Shown here piece by piece: positions 45,201 through 54,071 of a stretch of 64,000 nucleotides of DNA (position 1 is its first letter; every line of letters begins with the position of its first letter). Both the position numbers and the translations under genes were made by a program. Below the pieces are notes generated by a model. It did no database searches, was not told the origin of the DNA, and saw only the letters and a program-made list of their open reading frames with translations. Source of the stretch: JAEXOD01 sp937930275 (GTDB lineage Bacteria; Bacteroidota; Ignavibacteria; Ignavibacteriales; Melioribacteraceae); NCBI GenBank assembly GCA_036733965.1, contig DAIMZL010000002.1, positions 1 to 64,000 of the forward strand, read 5' to 3'.

Positions 45201-46119
45201 CTTCAATCCCAATCGTATTTCCCTCTTTATCGGTAATTGGGACAGCACTTGTCGAATGCCAACGCCAATAGCCGTCCTTATGTTTTACTCTGTATTCAAT
45301 GCCTTCTTCTATTTTTAAATTTGTTAAAATTTTTAATACAAAGTGTTCACATCTATTTAAATCTTCGGGGTGTACATATTCGCTAAAATGCCTTCCCAAA
45401 ACTTCTTCTTGTTTATGCCCTAATTTAATTTCCCAAGAAGGAGATACATAAGTAAAAAAACCGGTTGTTGTCATTGTAAAAATCACGTCAAAACTATTTT
45501 CTACAATTGATTTGTGTTTAGCTTCACTTTCTTTAAGCTCTCTAATTAATTCAGTATTTTCAGCTTGGTCATTTAAAATTTTACCTATTAGAATAGTTAC
45601 AAACGGATAAGCTAATAAAACCGTAACGGCAATTGTTCTAAAAGTGATCCAAACAAAATTTTTTGGTAAAAAGAACATTAAAAAAAGCATAACTAAATGG
45701 ACTAAAATGCCTAAGAGGTATAAAGTTATATTATTAATTACTAAATAGTCATGTTTCTTTAAAAAGTTAAATAACAGACCCACAATTACCGAAGACATGA
45801 TAACGGAACTTCCTACAAATGCTCCGTCACCGCCAATAATTAGTCGTACAGCTACTGCCATAACTCCGGAAATAATTCCCGTAATATTTCCAAAAAAGAG
45901 TGCCCCTAAACTTAATATAATAGACCTTCCGTCAAAAAATATACCCGGTGTTAATTGATATGGGTTAAACATTGCGAGTATTGCAATAAAGCCAAAAACT
46001 ATGCCTTGCAATATTTTCCCCAAATTGCTTTTTCTATCAAATCGTTTATCTACAAAACCCGAAACAACACTTACTGCCACAATAATAGCCAAATTGTAAA
46101 TTATTTCGATAATAATCAT
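42262..46119 (-). CDS. hybrid kinase: 5TM-PAS(x3)-GAF-PAS-HisKA-HATPase-REC
   Basis: This is a 1285-aa membrane hybrid kinase. The N-terminal 170 residues form a LytS-like multi-helix module (GITSGVMAVAVRLIIGGDGA-like stretch). PAS domains follow at about 200-315, 325-445 and 455-580, GAF at about 600-760, and a fourth PAS at about 770-890. HisKA (SNFLANMNHEIRTPLNGMLGFAE), HATPase_c (HNIIDNAVKYT, DTGIGI, GTGLGLTIAKK) and a C-terminal receiver (VILMDINLGVGLNG, then the TAYTAD switch and IKPFNR) complete it. AGGGA precedes the ATG, overlapping the end of the upstream PAS kinase gene 9 bp away, so the two are an operon. Ligands are unknown. Confidence 0.93.
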   Translation of the reverse strand: MIIIEIIYNLAIIVAVSVVSGFVDKRFDRKSNLGKILQGIVFGFIAILAMFNPYQLTPGIFFDGRSIILSLGALFFGNITGIISGVMAVAVRLIIGGDGAFVGSSVIMSSVIVGLLFNFLKKHDYLVINNITLYLLGILVHLVMLFLMFFLPKNFVWITFRTIAVTVLLAYPFVTILIGKILNDQAENTELIRELKESEAKHKSIVENSFDVIFTMTTTGFFTYVSPSWEIKLGHKQEEVLGRHFSEYVHPEDLNRCEHFVLKILTNLKIEEGIEYRVKHKDGYWRWHSTSAVPITDKEGNTIGIEGIAKDITDNKKIKLELEYSEEKLNYFIQNSPMAVIEWDSDERISRWTGEAEKIFGFTEKEVLGKNAEELKLIYEKDINTVKNDHSLLVTGVKNYIVTVNRNYTKDRKIIFCEWYNTVRKDYKGKILYSLSQVLEVTERINAEKALAENRTRLNDIVTFLPDPTFAIDKNKRIILWNKAMEEMTGFTAAEMIGKQDREYAIPFYGEKRPVLLDLIFSDDEEIKSKYKEILKKGDSFTTSIFCPSLYKNKGAWLYSKASPLYNSEGEIIGAIESMRDITYQKMQEETEIKRLEQLTLQQEILIETATSEYLNKGDIKLLYQFLTERIGNYLKAERTSIWLFNDEFSKLECINLYELSKKTHTKGDILEYDEFKNEFEALKRSKFVDASYPYQDPRTKGYVDKYFSKLNITSMLDSVIRFSDKLLGIICVEHVGVQHIWSSEEISFLCQLADQIAIAISNHQRKIVEKNLKKLSMAVEQSQISIVITNKDAIIEYVNPKFLEISGYTIDEVMGKNPNMLSSDYFGKNDYAKMWELLIAGEKWNGIFRNKKKNGELYWESATITPLKNEDGVITNYVAVKEDITLKQEMETNLKKALEHAEEMNRLKSNFLANMNHEIRTPLNGMLGFAEILTMELNNPIHKNMAATILYSGKRLGETLNLILDLSTIESQNVELDKKRTEVITTVEKIALSFRETIENKGIRLKFDSKLKSCFSELDEHFFVRAVHNIIDNAVKYTEKGEINIEVGILLEDDIKYIFINIKDTGIGIPEDKIPVIWQAFRQVSEGLNRGYEGTGLGLTIAKKIIELMHGSIEVKSKLGQGTEFIVKIPYLDELESQSNETEKNNISNLLPEEVFEKRVINKKLLYVEDDEINRSVVKIFLKKLFDVFTAEDAQKAIEIINKEKFDVILMDINLGVGLNGLDLTKEIRKSELYKNTPIIAVTAYTADIDKEEFIKAGCTNYIIKPFNRNTLIANLKEVLLKTE

Positions 46120-46128
46120 ATAAATTCC

Positions 46129-48897
46129 CTAAAGTTCAAATGACGTTTTATTTGGCAAAGTAAAATAAAAAATGCTGCCTTCATTTAGTTTGCTTTCAAC
46201 CCATATTTTTCCGTTATTTTTTTCAATAAATTCTTTACACAATAATAGTCCCAAACCGGTACTTTCTTCTCCTAACGTCCCTTTTCTACCCACCTTTTCG
46301 CCTATTACAAATAAATTTTTTAATAGTAAGTCCGGAATTCCGATTCCTTCATCTTTAACGCTAATTTTGCTAAATTCGTTATCCAATAGAGAAATATCCA
46401 CTATTATAGAAGAGTTGTTATTTGAAAATTTAATAGCATTACTTAGTAAGTTACGAATAACCGAATTTATCATTTTTTCGTCACAAAACACAAATGAATT
46501 AACAGGTATTTTGTTAATAATTTTTATATCTTTTTTGTTATCAATATAAAACATAATTATTTGATCCACAATTTTTGAAATATCGAGGTTTTGTGGCTCA
46601 AAAGAAATAAGCCCTCTTTGCATTCTGCTCCATTCCAGTAGGTTTGATAACAAATTATAAATTCTTTTTGTGCTTATATTAAATCTTAGTAATAAATCTT
46701 TCATCTCATCCGCAGGTATAGCTTCTAAATCATTAGCCAATAATTCTGTCAATCCCAAAAATCCCTGAAAAGGACTCCTCAAATCATGCGCAATAACCGA
46801 AAACAGTTTATCTTTTTCAATATTTATTTTTTCTAAATTTGCTTTTGTTTCGTTCAGTTGATTTATAACTGTTTCTTTTTCAATCAATATCTGTTCTACT
46901 AAATTTTTTGATTCATTTAGATCTTCATTAATTTTTGTTAAATTAATATGTGCTTCCTTTAAATCAGTAATATCGGCAGCTACAGAAAAACGAAATATTT
47001 TATCAAACACGTGGATAGTATCTATTGTTAATATTATGTGTTTCTGCTTTCCGGTTTTAGTAAACAAAATTGTTTCATAATTTTTTAAGCCCCCTTTTAA
47101 ATCGGAATTTTTTAATATTTCGTTTTTTATTCTATCATTTAAAATTCTAAGTTCAATTGCATTTTTACCTATTACTTCTTCAAATGTATATTCAAATAAT
47201 TCGCAAAATGCGTTGTTTATATCAACATAATTTCCCGTCTTAGTCTCAGATATTGCACAAGCTACCGGATTATTATTAAATACTTTTTCAAATTTTTCTT
47301 CCGACCTTAATATATGAGAAATATCTTTTGATAATCCAAAATAAGCAGAATTTTCATTCCATATTCCTTTGATTATTCTCGATTCAACCGAAATTTTTTC
47401 GCCGGATTTATTAAAAATATATTTCGGCAATATTTTTTCGTCAATTTTCGATAACCCTACATTGGTAAGTTCTTCAATTCCAATACCATAGATGTCCTTA
47501 ATATTTTTTGTAACTAAATCATCATCTTTATAATTTAAGTGGTTTGTTACTTCACTGTTAACAAATAATATTTCTCCTTTTTCTGAGAAAACAAATATAA
47601 ATTCGTCAATACTATTTAATAGCCGTTCGTAATTTTCACGCATTGCTTTAAATTTGTTTGCTACCGATTTTCTTTCGGAAATATTATGTATAAAAATAAT
47701 AAATATTCCTCCGTCTATTATATTTTGATATTTAACACTAACTTCTACATCATAAATAGTCCCGTCTTTCCTTTTATGCTTTGTTTCGTAACGTAATGAT
47801 CTTCCATTTTTAATTTCGCTTATTTTAGCGTTTAAACTTTCTAAATTATAAACTGCTGATAAATTTATTATATGCATCTCCCTAAGTTCGTCAATACTAT
47901 ATCCGCTCAGTTCGGAATAAGACTCGTTTGCTTCTATTATATTTCCGTTAATATCCAAAATTAAAAAACCGTCTAATGCCGTTTTTAATATTGTCCTGTA
48001 CTTTTCTTCGCTTAATCTAAGATTCTCTTCGGCAAGTTTTCTATCAGTTATATCATGAATAATGGAAAATAGAAGTTCTTGATTATTAATGAAAACTTTT
48101 GAAGAATTAACTTCAACAGTTCGTATTTCACCCGTACTTAATTTATGCGGAAATATAAAGTACGTTCTTTCACTATTAAAAGCGCTTAACCTTTCTGCAT
48201 TAATTTGTTCCGGACTTAAATCATTAATCTCCGATATATTCATCTTCTTTAGCTCATCAATCGAATACCCATAAAACTTACCGGCACTATAATTTGCATC
48301 AATAATTTTTCCGCTCAACGGGTCTATCAATAACATTACTGAAGTATGAAAATCGAAAGCAGAATGCCATAATTCTAAATTTGCTTCATACTTTTCCTTA
48401 AGTTGTTTTGAAAAAGTTATATCAATATGCATCCCCGCAATCATCTCCGGTTTTCCTCTTTCATCTCTTTTGTAAACCCTCCCTTTAGTTAATATCCAGA
48501 CCCAATTTCCGCTCTTATTCCTCATTCTAAATTCGCACTCAAGCGATTTTTTTACTCCTAATAGATGAAGCTGTATTTCGTATTCAACTTTTGGTTTATC
48601 TTCTTTGTGAATTAGGTTAAAACAATCTTTAGAGTTGTTTAACTTATACTCGTTAGGCGAATACCCTAAAATTTCTAAATATCTGTTATTCACAATAATT
48701 GTATCGTTTATTAAATTCCAGTCCCATGTTCCGGCTTCAGTGCCGGATATTATTGTACTATTACGAATACTTTCTTCTTCTAAACTTGATATTTTATATT
48801 TTAAAGAATTTATTTGTTCTTCATACTTATCAATAATATTTATTAATGTTCCTTTATCTTCACAGCTAAGTTTTTGATTAATCAAATGCTCAGACAT
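46129..48897 (-). CDS. soluble multi-PAS histidine kinase
   Basis: This 922-aa kinase has no membrane segment. About five PAS/PAC repeats occupy residues 40-660 (for example ETGTWDWNLIN-type starts, EFRMRNKSGNWVWILTKGRVY, ETKHKRKDGTIYDVEVSV). A coiled coil (660-700) is followed by HisKA with FSVIAHDLRSPFQGFLGLTELL and HATPase_c (NLLSNAIKFSNN, DEGIGIP, STGLGLLLCKEF). There is no receiver domain, so it probably signals to a regulator elsewhere or works with the hybrid kinase encoded next, 9 bp downstream. AGGAG sits 7 nt from the ATG. The HDLRSPF H-box is the class common in Bacteroidota PAS kinases. Confidence 0.92.
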   Translation of the reverse strand: MSEHLINQKLSCEDKGTLINIIDKYEEQINSLKYKISSLEEESIRNSTIISGTEAGTWDWNLINDTIIVNNRYLEILGYSPNEYKLNNSKDCFNLIHKEDKPKVEYEIQLHLLGVKKSLECEFRMRNKSGNWVWILTKGRVYKRDERGKPEMIAGMHIDITFSKQLKEKYEANLELWHSAFDFHTSVMLLIDPLSGKIIDANYSAGKFYGYSIDELKKMNISEINDLSPEQINAERLSAFNSERTYFIFPHKLSTGEIRTVEVNSSKVFINNQELLFSIIHDITDRKLAEENLRLSEEKYRTILKTALDGFLILDINGNIIEANESYSELSGYSIDELREMHIINLSAVYNLESLNAKISEIKNGRSLRYETKHKRKDGTIYDVEVSVKYQNIIDGGIFIIFIHNISERKSVANKFKAMRENYERLLNSIDEFIFVFSEKGEILFVNSEVTNHLNYKDDDLVTKNIKDIYGIGIEELTNVGLSKIDEKILPKYIFNKSGEKISVESRIIKGIWNENSAYFGLSKDISHILRSEEKFEKVFNNNPVACAISETKTGNYVDINNAFCELFEYTFEEVIGKNAIELRILNDRIKNEILKNSDLKGGLKNYETILFTKTGKQKHIILTIDTIHVFDKIFRFSVAADITDLKEAHINLTKINEDLNESKNLVEQILIEKETVINQLNETKANLEKINIEKDKLFSVIAHDLRSPFQGFLGLTELLANDLEAIPADEMKDLLLRFNISTKRIYNLLSNLLEWSRMQRGLISFEPQNLDISKIVDQIIMFYIDNKKDIKIINKIPVNSFVFCDEKMINSVIRNLLSNAIKFSNNNSSIIVDISLLDNEFSKISVKDEGIGIPDLLLKNLFVIGEKVGRKGTLGEESTGLGLLLCKEFIEKNNGKIWVESKLNEGSIFYFTLPNKTSFEL

Positions 48898-49033
48898 AAA
48901 AAAACTCCTACTACATTTATTGCTAATATAATTATTTTTTTATTCTTTTTCATTAATTTTGTTTTCATATATATTATTTTTAATTTTTAAAACTATTTTA
49001 TCAATTGATTAATAATAAAACCAAGGTTAAATA

Positions 49034-49801
49034 ATGGAAAAAATAAGTTGGTACGAAAAACTTTTTGAAAATTATGCCGAAAAATATGAAAACGAGTGCT
49101 TTACTAAAGGTACACTTGGTGAATGTAATTTTTTAGAGCAAGAATTTGGCTTTGATAAATCAAAAAAAATTATAGATATTGGCTGTGGAACCGGCAGACA
49201 TACAATAGAACTAACCAAGCGTGGTTATGATGTGTTAGGAATTGATCTATCTGAAAATATGCTTAAAAAAGCGCGTGAAAAAGCTGACAACATTGGCGTT
49301 AATATTAAAGTTATGCAACTTGATGCTCGTAATTTATCCTTTAACAAAGAATTCGATTATGCGATAATGTTATGTGAAGGAAGTTTTCCGCTTATGGAAA
49401 CCGACGAAGAGAATTTTAAAATTTTACAAGGCATCAGTTACTCACTTAAAGATAAAGCCAAGTTAATATTCACGACTCTTAACGGATTATTCCCCGTATT
49501 TAATTCAATTAATGACTTTTTTAATGAAAATAAAGTCGAACAAAATGCACAATACAATAGTACCGGCTTTAATCTTATGACCTTTAGAGATCATAATATT
49601 ACAACTATTATTGATGATGATAATAATGAAAGAAGTATTGAGTGCAACGAAAGATATTACATTCCGAGTGAAATTACATGGTTATTAAAAACTGTAGGAT
49701 TTGATAAAGTTGATATATTTGGTGCCAAATTAGGAAATTTTTCGCGTAATGATTTGCTAACTACTAAAGATTACGAAATGCTAATTATTGCCGAAAAGTA
49801 A
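49034..49801 (+). CDS. class I SAM-dependent methyltransferase
   Basis: This is a 255-aa methyltransferase with motif I IIDIGCGTGRHTIELTKRG, motif II VLGIDLSENMLKKA, an acidic post-II segment (MQLDARNLSF) and motif IV FDYAIMLCEGSF. The C-terminal half with YYIPSEITWLLKTVGFDKVDIFGAKLG is the usual substrate-binding lid of this broad group. The substrate cannot be told from sequence. AAGG is 7 nt ahead of the ATG. It is divergent from the multi-PAS kinase and convergent with the repeat lipoprotein gene, three bases away, so it is probably a single-gene unit. Confidence 0.85.
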   Translation: MEKISWYEKLFENYAEKYENECFTKGTLGECNFLEQEFGFDKSKKIIDIGCGTGRHTIELTKRGYDVLGIDLSENMLKKAREKADNIGVNIKVMQLDARNLSFNKEFDYAIMLCEGSFPLMETDEENFKILQGISYSLKDKAKLIFTTLNGLFPVFNSINDFFNENKVEQNAQYNSTGFNLMTFRDHNITTIIDDDNNERSIECNERYYIPSEITWLLKTVGFDKVDIFGAKLGNFSRNDLLTTKDYEMLIIAEK

Positions 49802-49804
49802 TTA

Positions 49805-50575
49805 TTAAATTTTACCCAAATTAAAATCTATTTTTGGTGGACCTACTATTAATACTAATATGAGTATTACAATACCAATTACTCCAATAGTAGATAAAAT
49901 AGATAACGGGACGTCTTTAGTTTTTATTAACACGGAATCAATATCCGATTTATTAACAAAGTTGTCTCCATAAACAAATCCTTCGTCATTTTCTATATAT
50001 TCACCGCTATTATTTTTAAAAACTATTAGTTTAGAGTTATTTAGGAGTATATTACTTATTTTAGTATTTTTTGTTAAATCTATTTTTCTAATAGTATCGG
50101 GTTTATTGCTACATACACCTTTAACCTGATTAATTTGATAAGCAATAAATTGATTTGATTTATTTTTACCGCTTATAATCCCTTCATCATAATTTATTAA
50201 TGCGCCGCTGCTATCAAATTTTACTAAATAATTATTGACAAGAACTATTTCGGAAATTTTGTTATGACTCTGGTTTCCTTTAATTTTAACAAAATTATAG
50301 TCAGAAATTCCTATTTCACAAACATCTTTAATATCATAAGCTATATATTCATCATCTTCGTTTATTCCTCTTATTAATTTTTGTTTGCTAACAAATTTTA
50401 AGCATTTATTAACCATGTTAATTGTATCTTTGTTAAACTTGTGCATTTGTTGAATTGTAATTGTCGAATCGCAGTATTCTTTTATCGAAATTTTTTCCGT
50501 TTTATATACGCTGCAGGCAAATGTATAATAAAGGAAAGAAAGTATTGTTACCCAAATTATTTTTTTCTTTTTCAT
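49805..50575 (-). CDS. lipoprotein with two internal repeats and C-terminal membrane helix
   Basis: This is a 256-aa protein of no family I recognise. The N-terminus has a lipoprotein-type signal with YTFAC. Two similar segments follow: KISEIVLVNNYLVKF..ALINYDEGIISG (about 108-140) and KISNILLNNSKLIVF..EYIENDEGFVYG (about 175-208). Each is preceded by a sentence-like IAYDIKDVCEI or IAYQINQVKGV strand, so the body is a beta-rich tandem repeat. A hydrophobic helix lies near residues 225-246. GGAGGAG precedes the ATG. Similar repeat lipoproteins occur in Bacteroidota, where they are of unknown role. Confidence 0.65.
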   Translation of the reverse strand: MKKKKIIWVTILSFLYYTFACSVYKTEKISIKEYCDSTITIQQMHKFNKDTINMVNKCLKFVSKQKLIRGINEDDEYIAYDIKDVCEIGISDYNFVKIKGNQSHNKISEIVLVNNYLVKFDSSGALINYDEGIISGKNKSNQFIAYQINQVKGVCSNKPDTIRKIDLTKNTKISNILLNNSKLIVFKNNSGEYIENDEGFVYGDNFVNKSDIDSVLIKTKDVPLSILSTIGVIGIVILILVLIVGPPKIDFNLGKI

Positions 50576-50881
50576 CTACTCCTCCAAAAATTAAATTAAC
50601 TAATTTGTTAAAACAATTCATTCAGAATAGATAAAAATTAAATTTCAAACAGTAAAGTGCAGCTAAGTTTTAGATATAAACACTCAAATTAGGTCACATC
50701 CTTTATAAATTTATTAACAGGCAAACTATTATAAAAATATAAATTTTTGTAAAAAACTTTCTCAGTTTATTTTAAGACTAAGATAGCGGGCTGTTTCAAA
50801 AATTGAATATTTACAAGTTTAAATAATTTGCTAAACTATCTAATATATCAATTCCTAAAACAACCCTAATTAAATTAAATT
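50576..50881. other. intergenic spacer without recognised features
   Basis: 306 bp between the repeat lipoprotein start and the hppA stop. No ORF, terminator or RNA gene recognised. GGGCTGTTTCAAAAATTGA at 50788-50806 resembles ends of some insertion sequences, but no matching partner or transposase is nearby. Confidence 0.4.
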
Positions 50882-53071
50882 TTAGAACAATTTAAATGCA
50901 ACGGTTAACCCGCTCATTACTATTGCAACCATACTCATCAGCTTTATCAAAATATTTAAGCTTGGTCCGCTTGTATCTTTAAATGGATCACCAACGGTAT
51001 CGCCAATAACTGTGGCTTTATGCGCATTAGAGCCTTTACCTCCTAAGTTTCCTGCTTCAACATATTTCTTTGCATTATCCCAAGCACCGCCGCTATTAGC
51101 CATAAATACGGCTAAAACAAAACCGGCTCCTAAACCTCCCGTCAATAATCCCAATACTCCCGGCACACCAAATATTAAACCGGTAAAAATAGGTACTATT
51201 ATGGCTAAAATTGAAGGTAAAATCATTTCCCGTTGTGCTCCTTTTGTCGATATCTCAACACATCTTGCGTAATCCGGTTCATTTTTACCTTCTAAAATAC
51301 CGGCAATTTCTCTAAATTGTCTTCTAACTTCATCAACCATTTTTTGTGCTGCTCTACCAACAGCATTCATCGTCATACCGCAAAATAAAAATGCCATCAT
51401 TGCCCCCAAAAAAACGCCGATTAAAACAAACGGATTCATTAAATTTACGTTAAAGTAATTCATAAAATCGGTCAGATTTGCATCTCTTACAGATACGCTT
51501 GTTGAATCAGAGACATGTATTTCATTTATACCTATTCTAATTAATCCAATTTTTATTTCCTCTACGTAGGAAGCAAGCAATGCTAAAGCGGTTAATGCCG
51601 CAGAACCAATAGCAAATCCTTTACCTGTTGCAGCTGTAGTATTCCCCAAAGAATCTAATGCATCGGTTCTTTCTCTTACTTCAATACCTAAACCGCTCAT
51701 TTCTGCATTACCTCCTGCATTATCAGCAATGGGACCGTATGCATCGGTGGCAAGAGTAATACCCAATGTAGAAAGCATTCCTACAGCAGCTATACCTATA
51801 CCGTAAAGTCCTTTACTTAAATTCATTAAATCGAAATTTGAAGCGAATAAAAATGCAAAAAATATACCCAGAACTACTGCAATAACCGGTATTGCTGTAG
51901 AAATCATGCCCACTCCTAATCCGGAAATAATTACTGTGGCGGGTCCGGTTTTTGCGCTTTCGGCAATTTTTCTTGTAGGGTTATATGAAGCAGAAGTAAA
52001 GTATTCTGTTGCTTTACCAATCACTATACCGGTTATTAATCCAACTACAATTGCCCCCCAAATTCCCAGCCAATTTTCCATATTTAACGAACGCATTATA
52101 AAAAATGAAATAATAACTATTAAAACACTTGATGTATTTATGCCGACCGAAAGAGCACTTAGCAGTTGTTTTTGCGAAGCTCCTTCCTTAGTCTTAACCA
52201 TAAAAATTCCGACAATAGAGAGCAAAATACCGAAAGAAGCGATTAACATAGGTGCAAGTACCGCTTCCAATTGCTGTAAGGGATTTGAATAAAATGCTGC
52301 AGCTCCCAAAGCAGCGGTTGCCAATATAGAACCGCAGTAAGATTCATATAAATCTGCACCCATTCCGGCAACGTCACCTACATTATCACCTACATTATCG
52401 GCAATTGTAGCAGGATTTCGTGGGTCATCTTCCGGAATTCCCGCTTCTACTTTGCCGACTAAATCCCCTCCTACATCTGCTGCTTTAGTAAAAATACCCC
52501 CTCCTACACGTGCAAATAATGCTTGTGTGGATGCCCCCATTCCAAAAGTAAGCATTGTTGTTGTAATTACAACCATTTTATGCGTTATAGAAGCATCATT
52601 TATAAAAAGATTTAAAATAATATACCATAAAGAGATGTCCAGTAAACCTAATCCTACAACTACTAAACCCATTACGGCACCGCTTCTAAATGCAATTTTT
52701 AATCCCTCATTTAGTGATTTTTGAGCTGCGAATGCAGTTCTTGCAGAAGCATGTGTTGCTGTCTTCATACCAAAAAATCCTGCTAACCCGCTAAAAAAAC
52801 CTCCGGATATAAATGCAAAAGGGACCCAACCGTTTTGAACGTTAAAAAACGCCAAAACTGAAAATAAAATTGTCATTATAATAAAGAATATTCCCACAAC
52901 TTTATACTGCTGCTTAAGGTAAGCCATCGCTCCTTTCCTAACATACGAAGCAATTTGCTTCATCCTATCCGTACCTTCGTTTTCTTTCATCATTTGATTA
53001 TAAAAATAATAAGCAAATGCTAATGCCAAAATCGAATTTAACGGAACCAACCAAAAAAGACTATTTTCCAT
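50882..53071 (-). CDS. hppA: ion-translocating membrane pyrophosphatase
   Basis: This integral-membrane pyrophosphatase (729 aa, about 16 helices) couples hydrolysis of PPi to pumping H+ or Na+. The diagnostic catalytic stretch is present: GGDLVGKVEAGIPEDDPRNP and ADNVGDNVGDVAGMGADLYE. A second Asp-rich site with TLATDAYGPIADNAGGNAEM and the C-terminal KATVIGDTVGDPFKDTSGP complete it. GNTTAATGKG carries Ala and Gly at the two positions that distinguish K+-dependent from K+-independent enzymes, so it is probably K+-dependent; whether Na+ or H+ is pumped is not settled by eye. GGAG precedes the ATG. Confidence 0.96.
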   Translation of the reverse strand: MENSLFWLVPLNSILALAFAYYFYNQMMKENEGTDRMKQIASYVRKGAMAYLKQQYKVVGIFFIIMTILFSVLAFFNVQNGWVPFAFISGGFFSGLAGFFGMKTATHASARTAFAAQKSLNEGLKIAFRSGAVMGLVVVGLGLLDISLWYIILNLFINDASITHKMVVITTTMLTFGMGASTQALFARVGGGIFTKAADVGGDLVGKVEAGIPEDDPRNPATIADNVGDNVGDVAGMGADLYESYCGSILATAALGAAAFYSNPLQQLEAVLAPMLIASFGILLSIVGIFMVKTKEGASQKQLLSALSVGINTSSVLIVIISFFIMRSLNMENWLGIWGAIVVGLITGIVIGKATEYFTSASYNPTRKIAESAKTGPATVIISGLGVGMISTAIPVIAVVLGIFFAFLFASNFDLMNLSKGLYGIGIAAVGMLSTLGITLATDAYGPIADNAGGNAEMSGLGIEVRERTDALDSLGNTTAATGKGFAIGSAALTALALLASYVEEIKIGLIRIGINEIHVSDSTSVSVRDANLTDFMNYFNVNLMNPFVLIGVFLGAMMAFLFCGMTMNAVGRAAQKMVDEVRRQFREIAGILEGKNEPDYARCVEISTKGAQREMILPSILAIIVPIFTGLIFGVPGVLGLLTGGLGAGFVLAVFMANSGGAWDNAKKYVEAGNLGGKGSNAHKATVIGDTVGDPFKDTSGPSLNILIKLMSMVAIVMSGLTVAFKLF

Positions 53072-53102
53072 TTAATTCTCCGTAAAAAATTTGATTAATT
53101 TA

Positions 53103-53879
53103 TTATCTAAAACCTAATACTAAGGCACTTCTATACCAAGAATAGTATTTACTTAAAAGTTCTTCTTTATTTGGAAAATGGTAATAAAGAATTGATTCTT
53201 GGTCTCCCACAAAAATACCGTTCTTGCAAGTACGGTATAAAATATCTCCTTGAAGATATCGTATAACTGTTTTTGTGTATTTGTTTGATTCTTGCCTTAA
53301 TCCCGATAAACAATCTCTTAGGTGATCAATATTTAAGTACGGAAGATTATCTGCAGAAGCATTTTTGGGGTCATTTGCCAATTCATCCAAAATTAGTTCA
53401 ACAAATACTAATTTGGGAACAGATACAGGCTGATTGCGATTAGTAACAAATTTCATAAACTGGCTTGGGTTATACCTTGCTGCAATTTGAGGAGTAACCG
53501 GACAAAGCTGTTGATATAAGTGCAATTCGTCTTTGCTTGTTTCTACATATTCTGCTTTTTCCAAGCCTAATACTTTTCCGTCATCAGTTACTAAATATAG
53601 ATTTTTTAAATTGCTTAGTGGAATGTTTTCTAAAACTCTGTAAATCGATAAATAAACTGAACTTTTTGGTTTCCCGTCCGGATGCGGAATACATCTCGTC
53701 TCAATTTCTGATAGATTAAAATAATCGGATTGGAAGTTTGGATCAACTTCAAAAAATATTGCTTGTCCTCTTGTTCGCTTTTTTGTTCCTATTGCTAAAT
53801 AATTACCAAATTCCTCCGGAGGCAACATAGAGGCTATTAATGCTTCGGGCATCAACGATAAATATAAATATTTTTGCAT
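53103..53879 (-). CDS. conserved-looking hypothetical protein
   Basis: I do not recognise the family of this 258-aa soluble protein. There is no signal peptide or membrane helix. It begins MQKYLYLSLMPEALIASMLPP and has a basic, Pro- and Tyr-rich middle (SVYLSIYRVLENIPLSNLKNLYLVTDDGKVLGLE), then a helical second half with NLPYLNIDHLRDCLSGLRQ and a Tyr-rich end. AGGAG and AGGG precede the ATG, and base use is like its neighbours, so it is a real gene. It is 31 bp upstream of hppA on the same strand and could be co-transcribed with it; no function should be assigned. Confidence 0.6.
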   Translation of the reverse strand: MQKYLYLSLMPEALIASMLPPEEFGNYLAIGTKKRTRGQAIFFEVDPNFQSDYFNLSEIETRCIPHPDGKPKSSVYLSIYRVLENIPLSNLKNLYLVTDDGKVLGLEKAEYVETSKDELHLYQQLCPVTPQIAARYNPSQFMKFVTNRNQPVSVPKLVFVELILDELANDPKNASADNLPYLNIDHLRDCLSGLRQESNKYTKTVIRYLQGDILYRTCKNGIFVGDQESILYYHFPNKEELLSKYYSWYRSALVLGFR

Positions 53880-54071
53880 ACCCTAACTCCTATATATATT
53901 GAAATAAATTATTAGTTTTTTATTTCATGTCAATAATAAGATGTAAAAAATATTTGTAAAAATCAATACTTAATTCCTCACTTATTTAAATAAATATTTT
54001 TTTATCAATTATTTTTCCTAATTAGCAAAAAATAGTTAATTTTACTATCAATATTTATCGGGAATTGTACA

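Noticed and set aside
50788..50806. GGGCTGTTTCAAAAATTGA resembling an insertion-sequence end
   Set aside because: Single, unpaired, no transposase remnant; not related closely enough to the 36344 sequence to be its partner.
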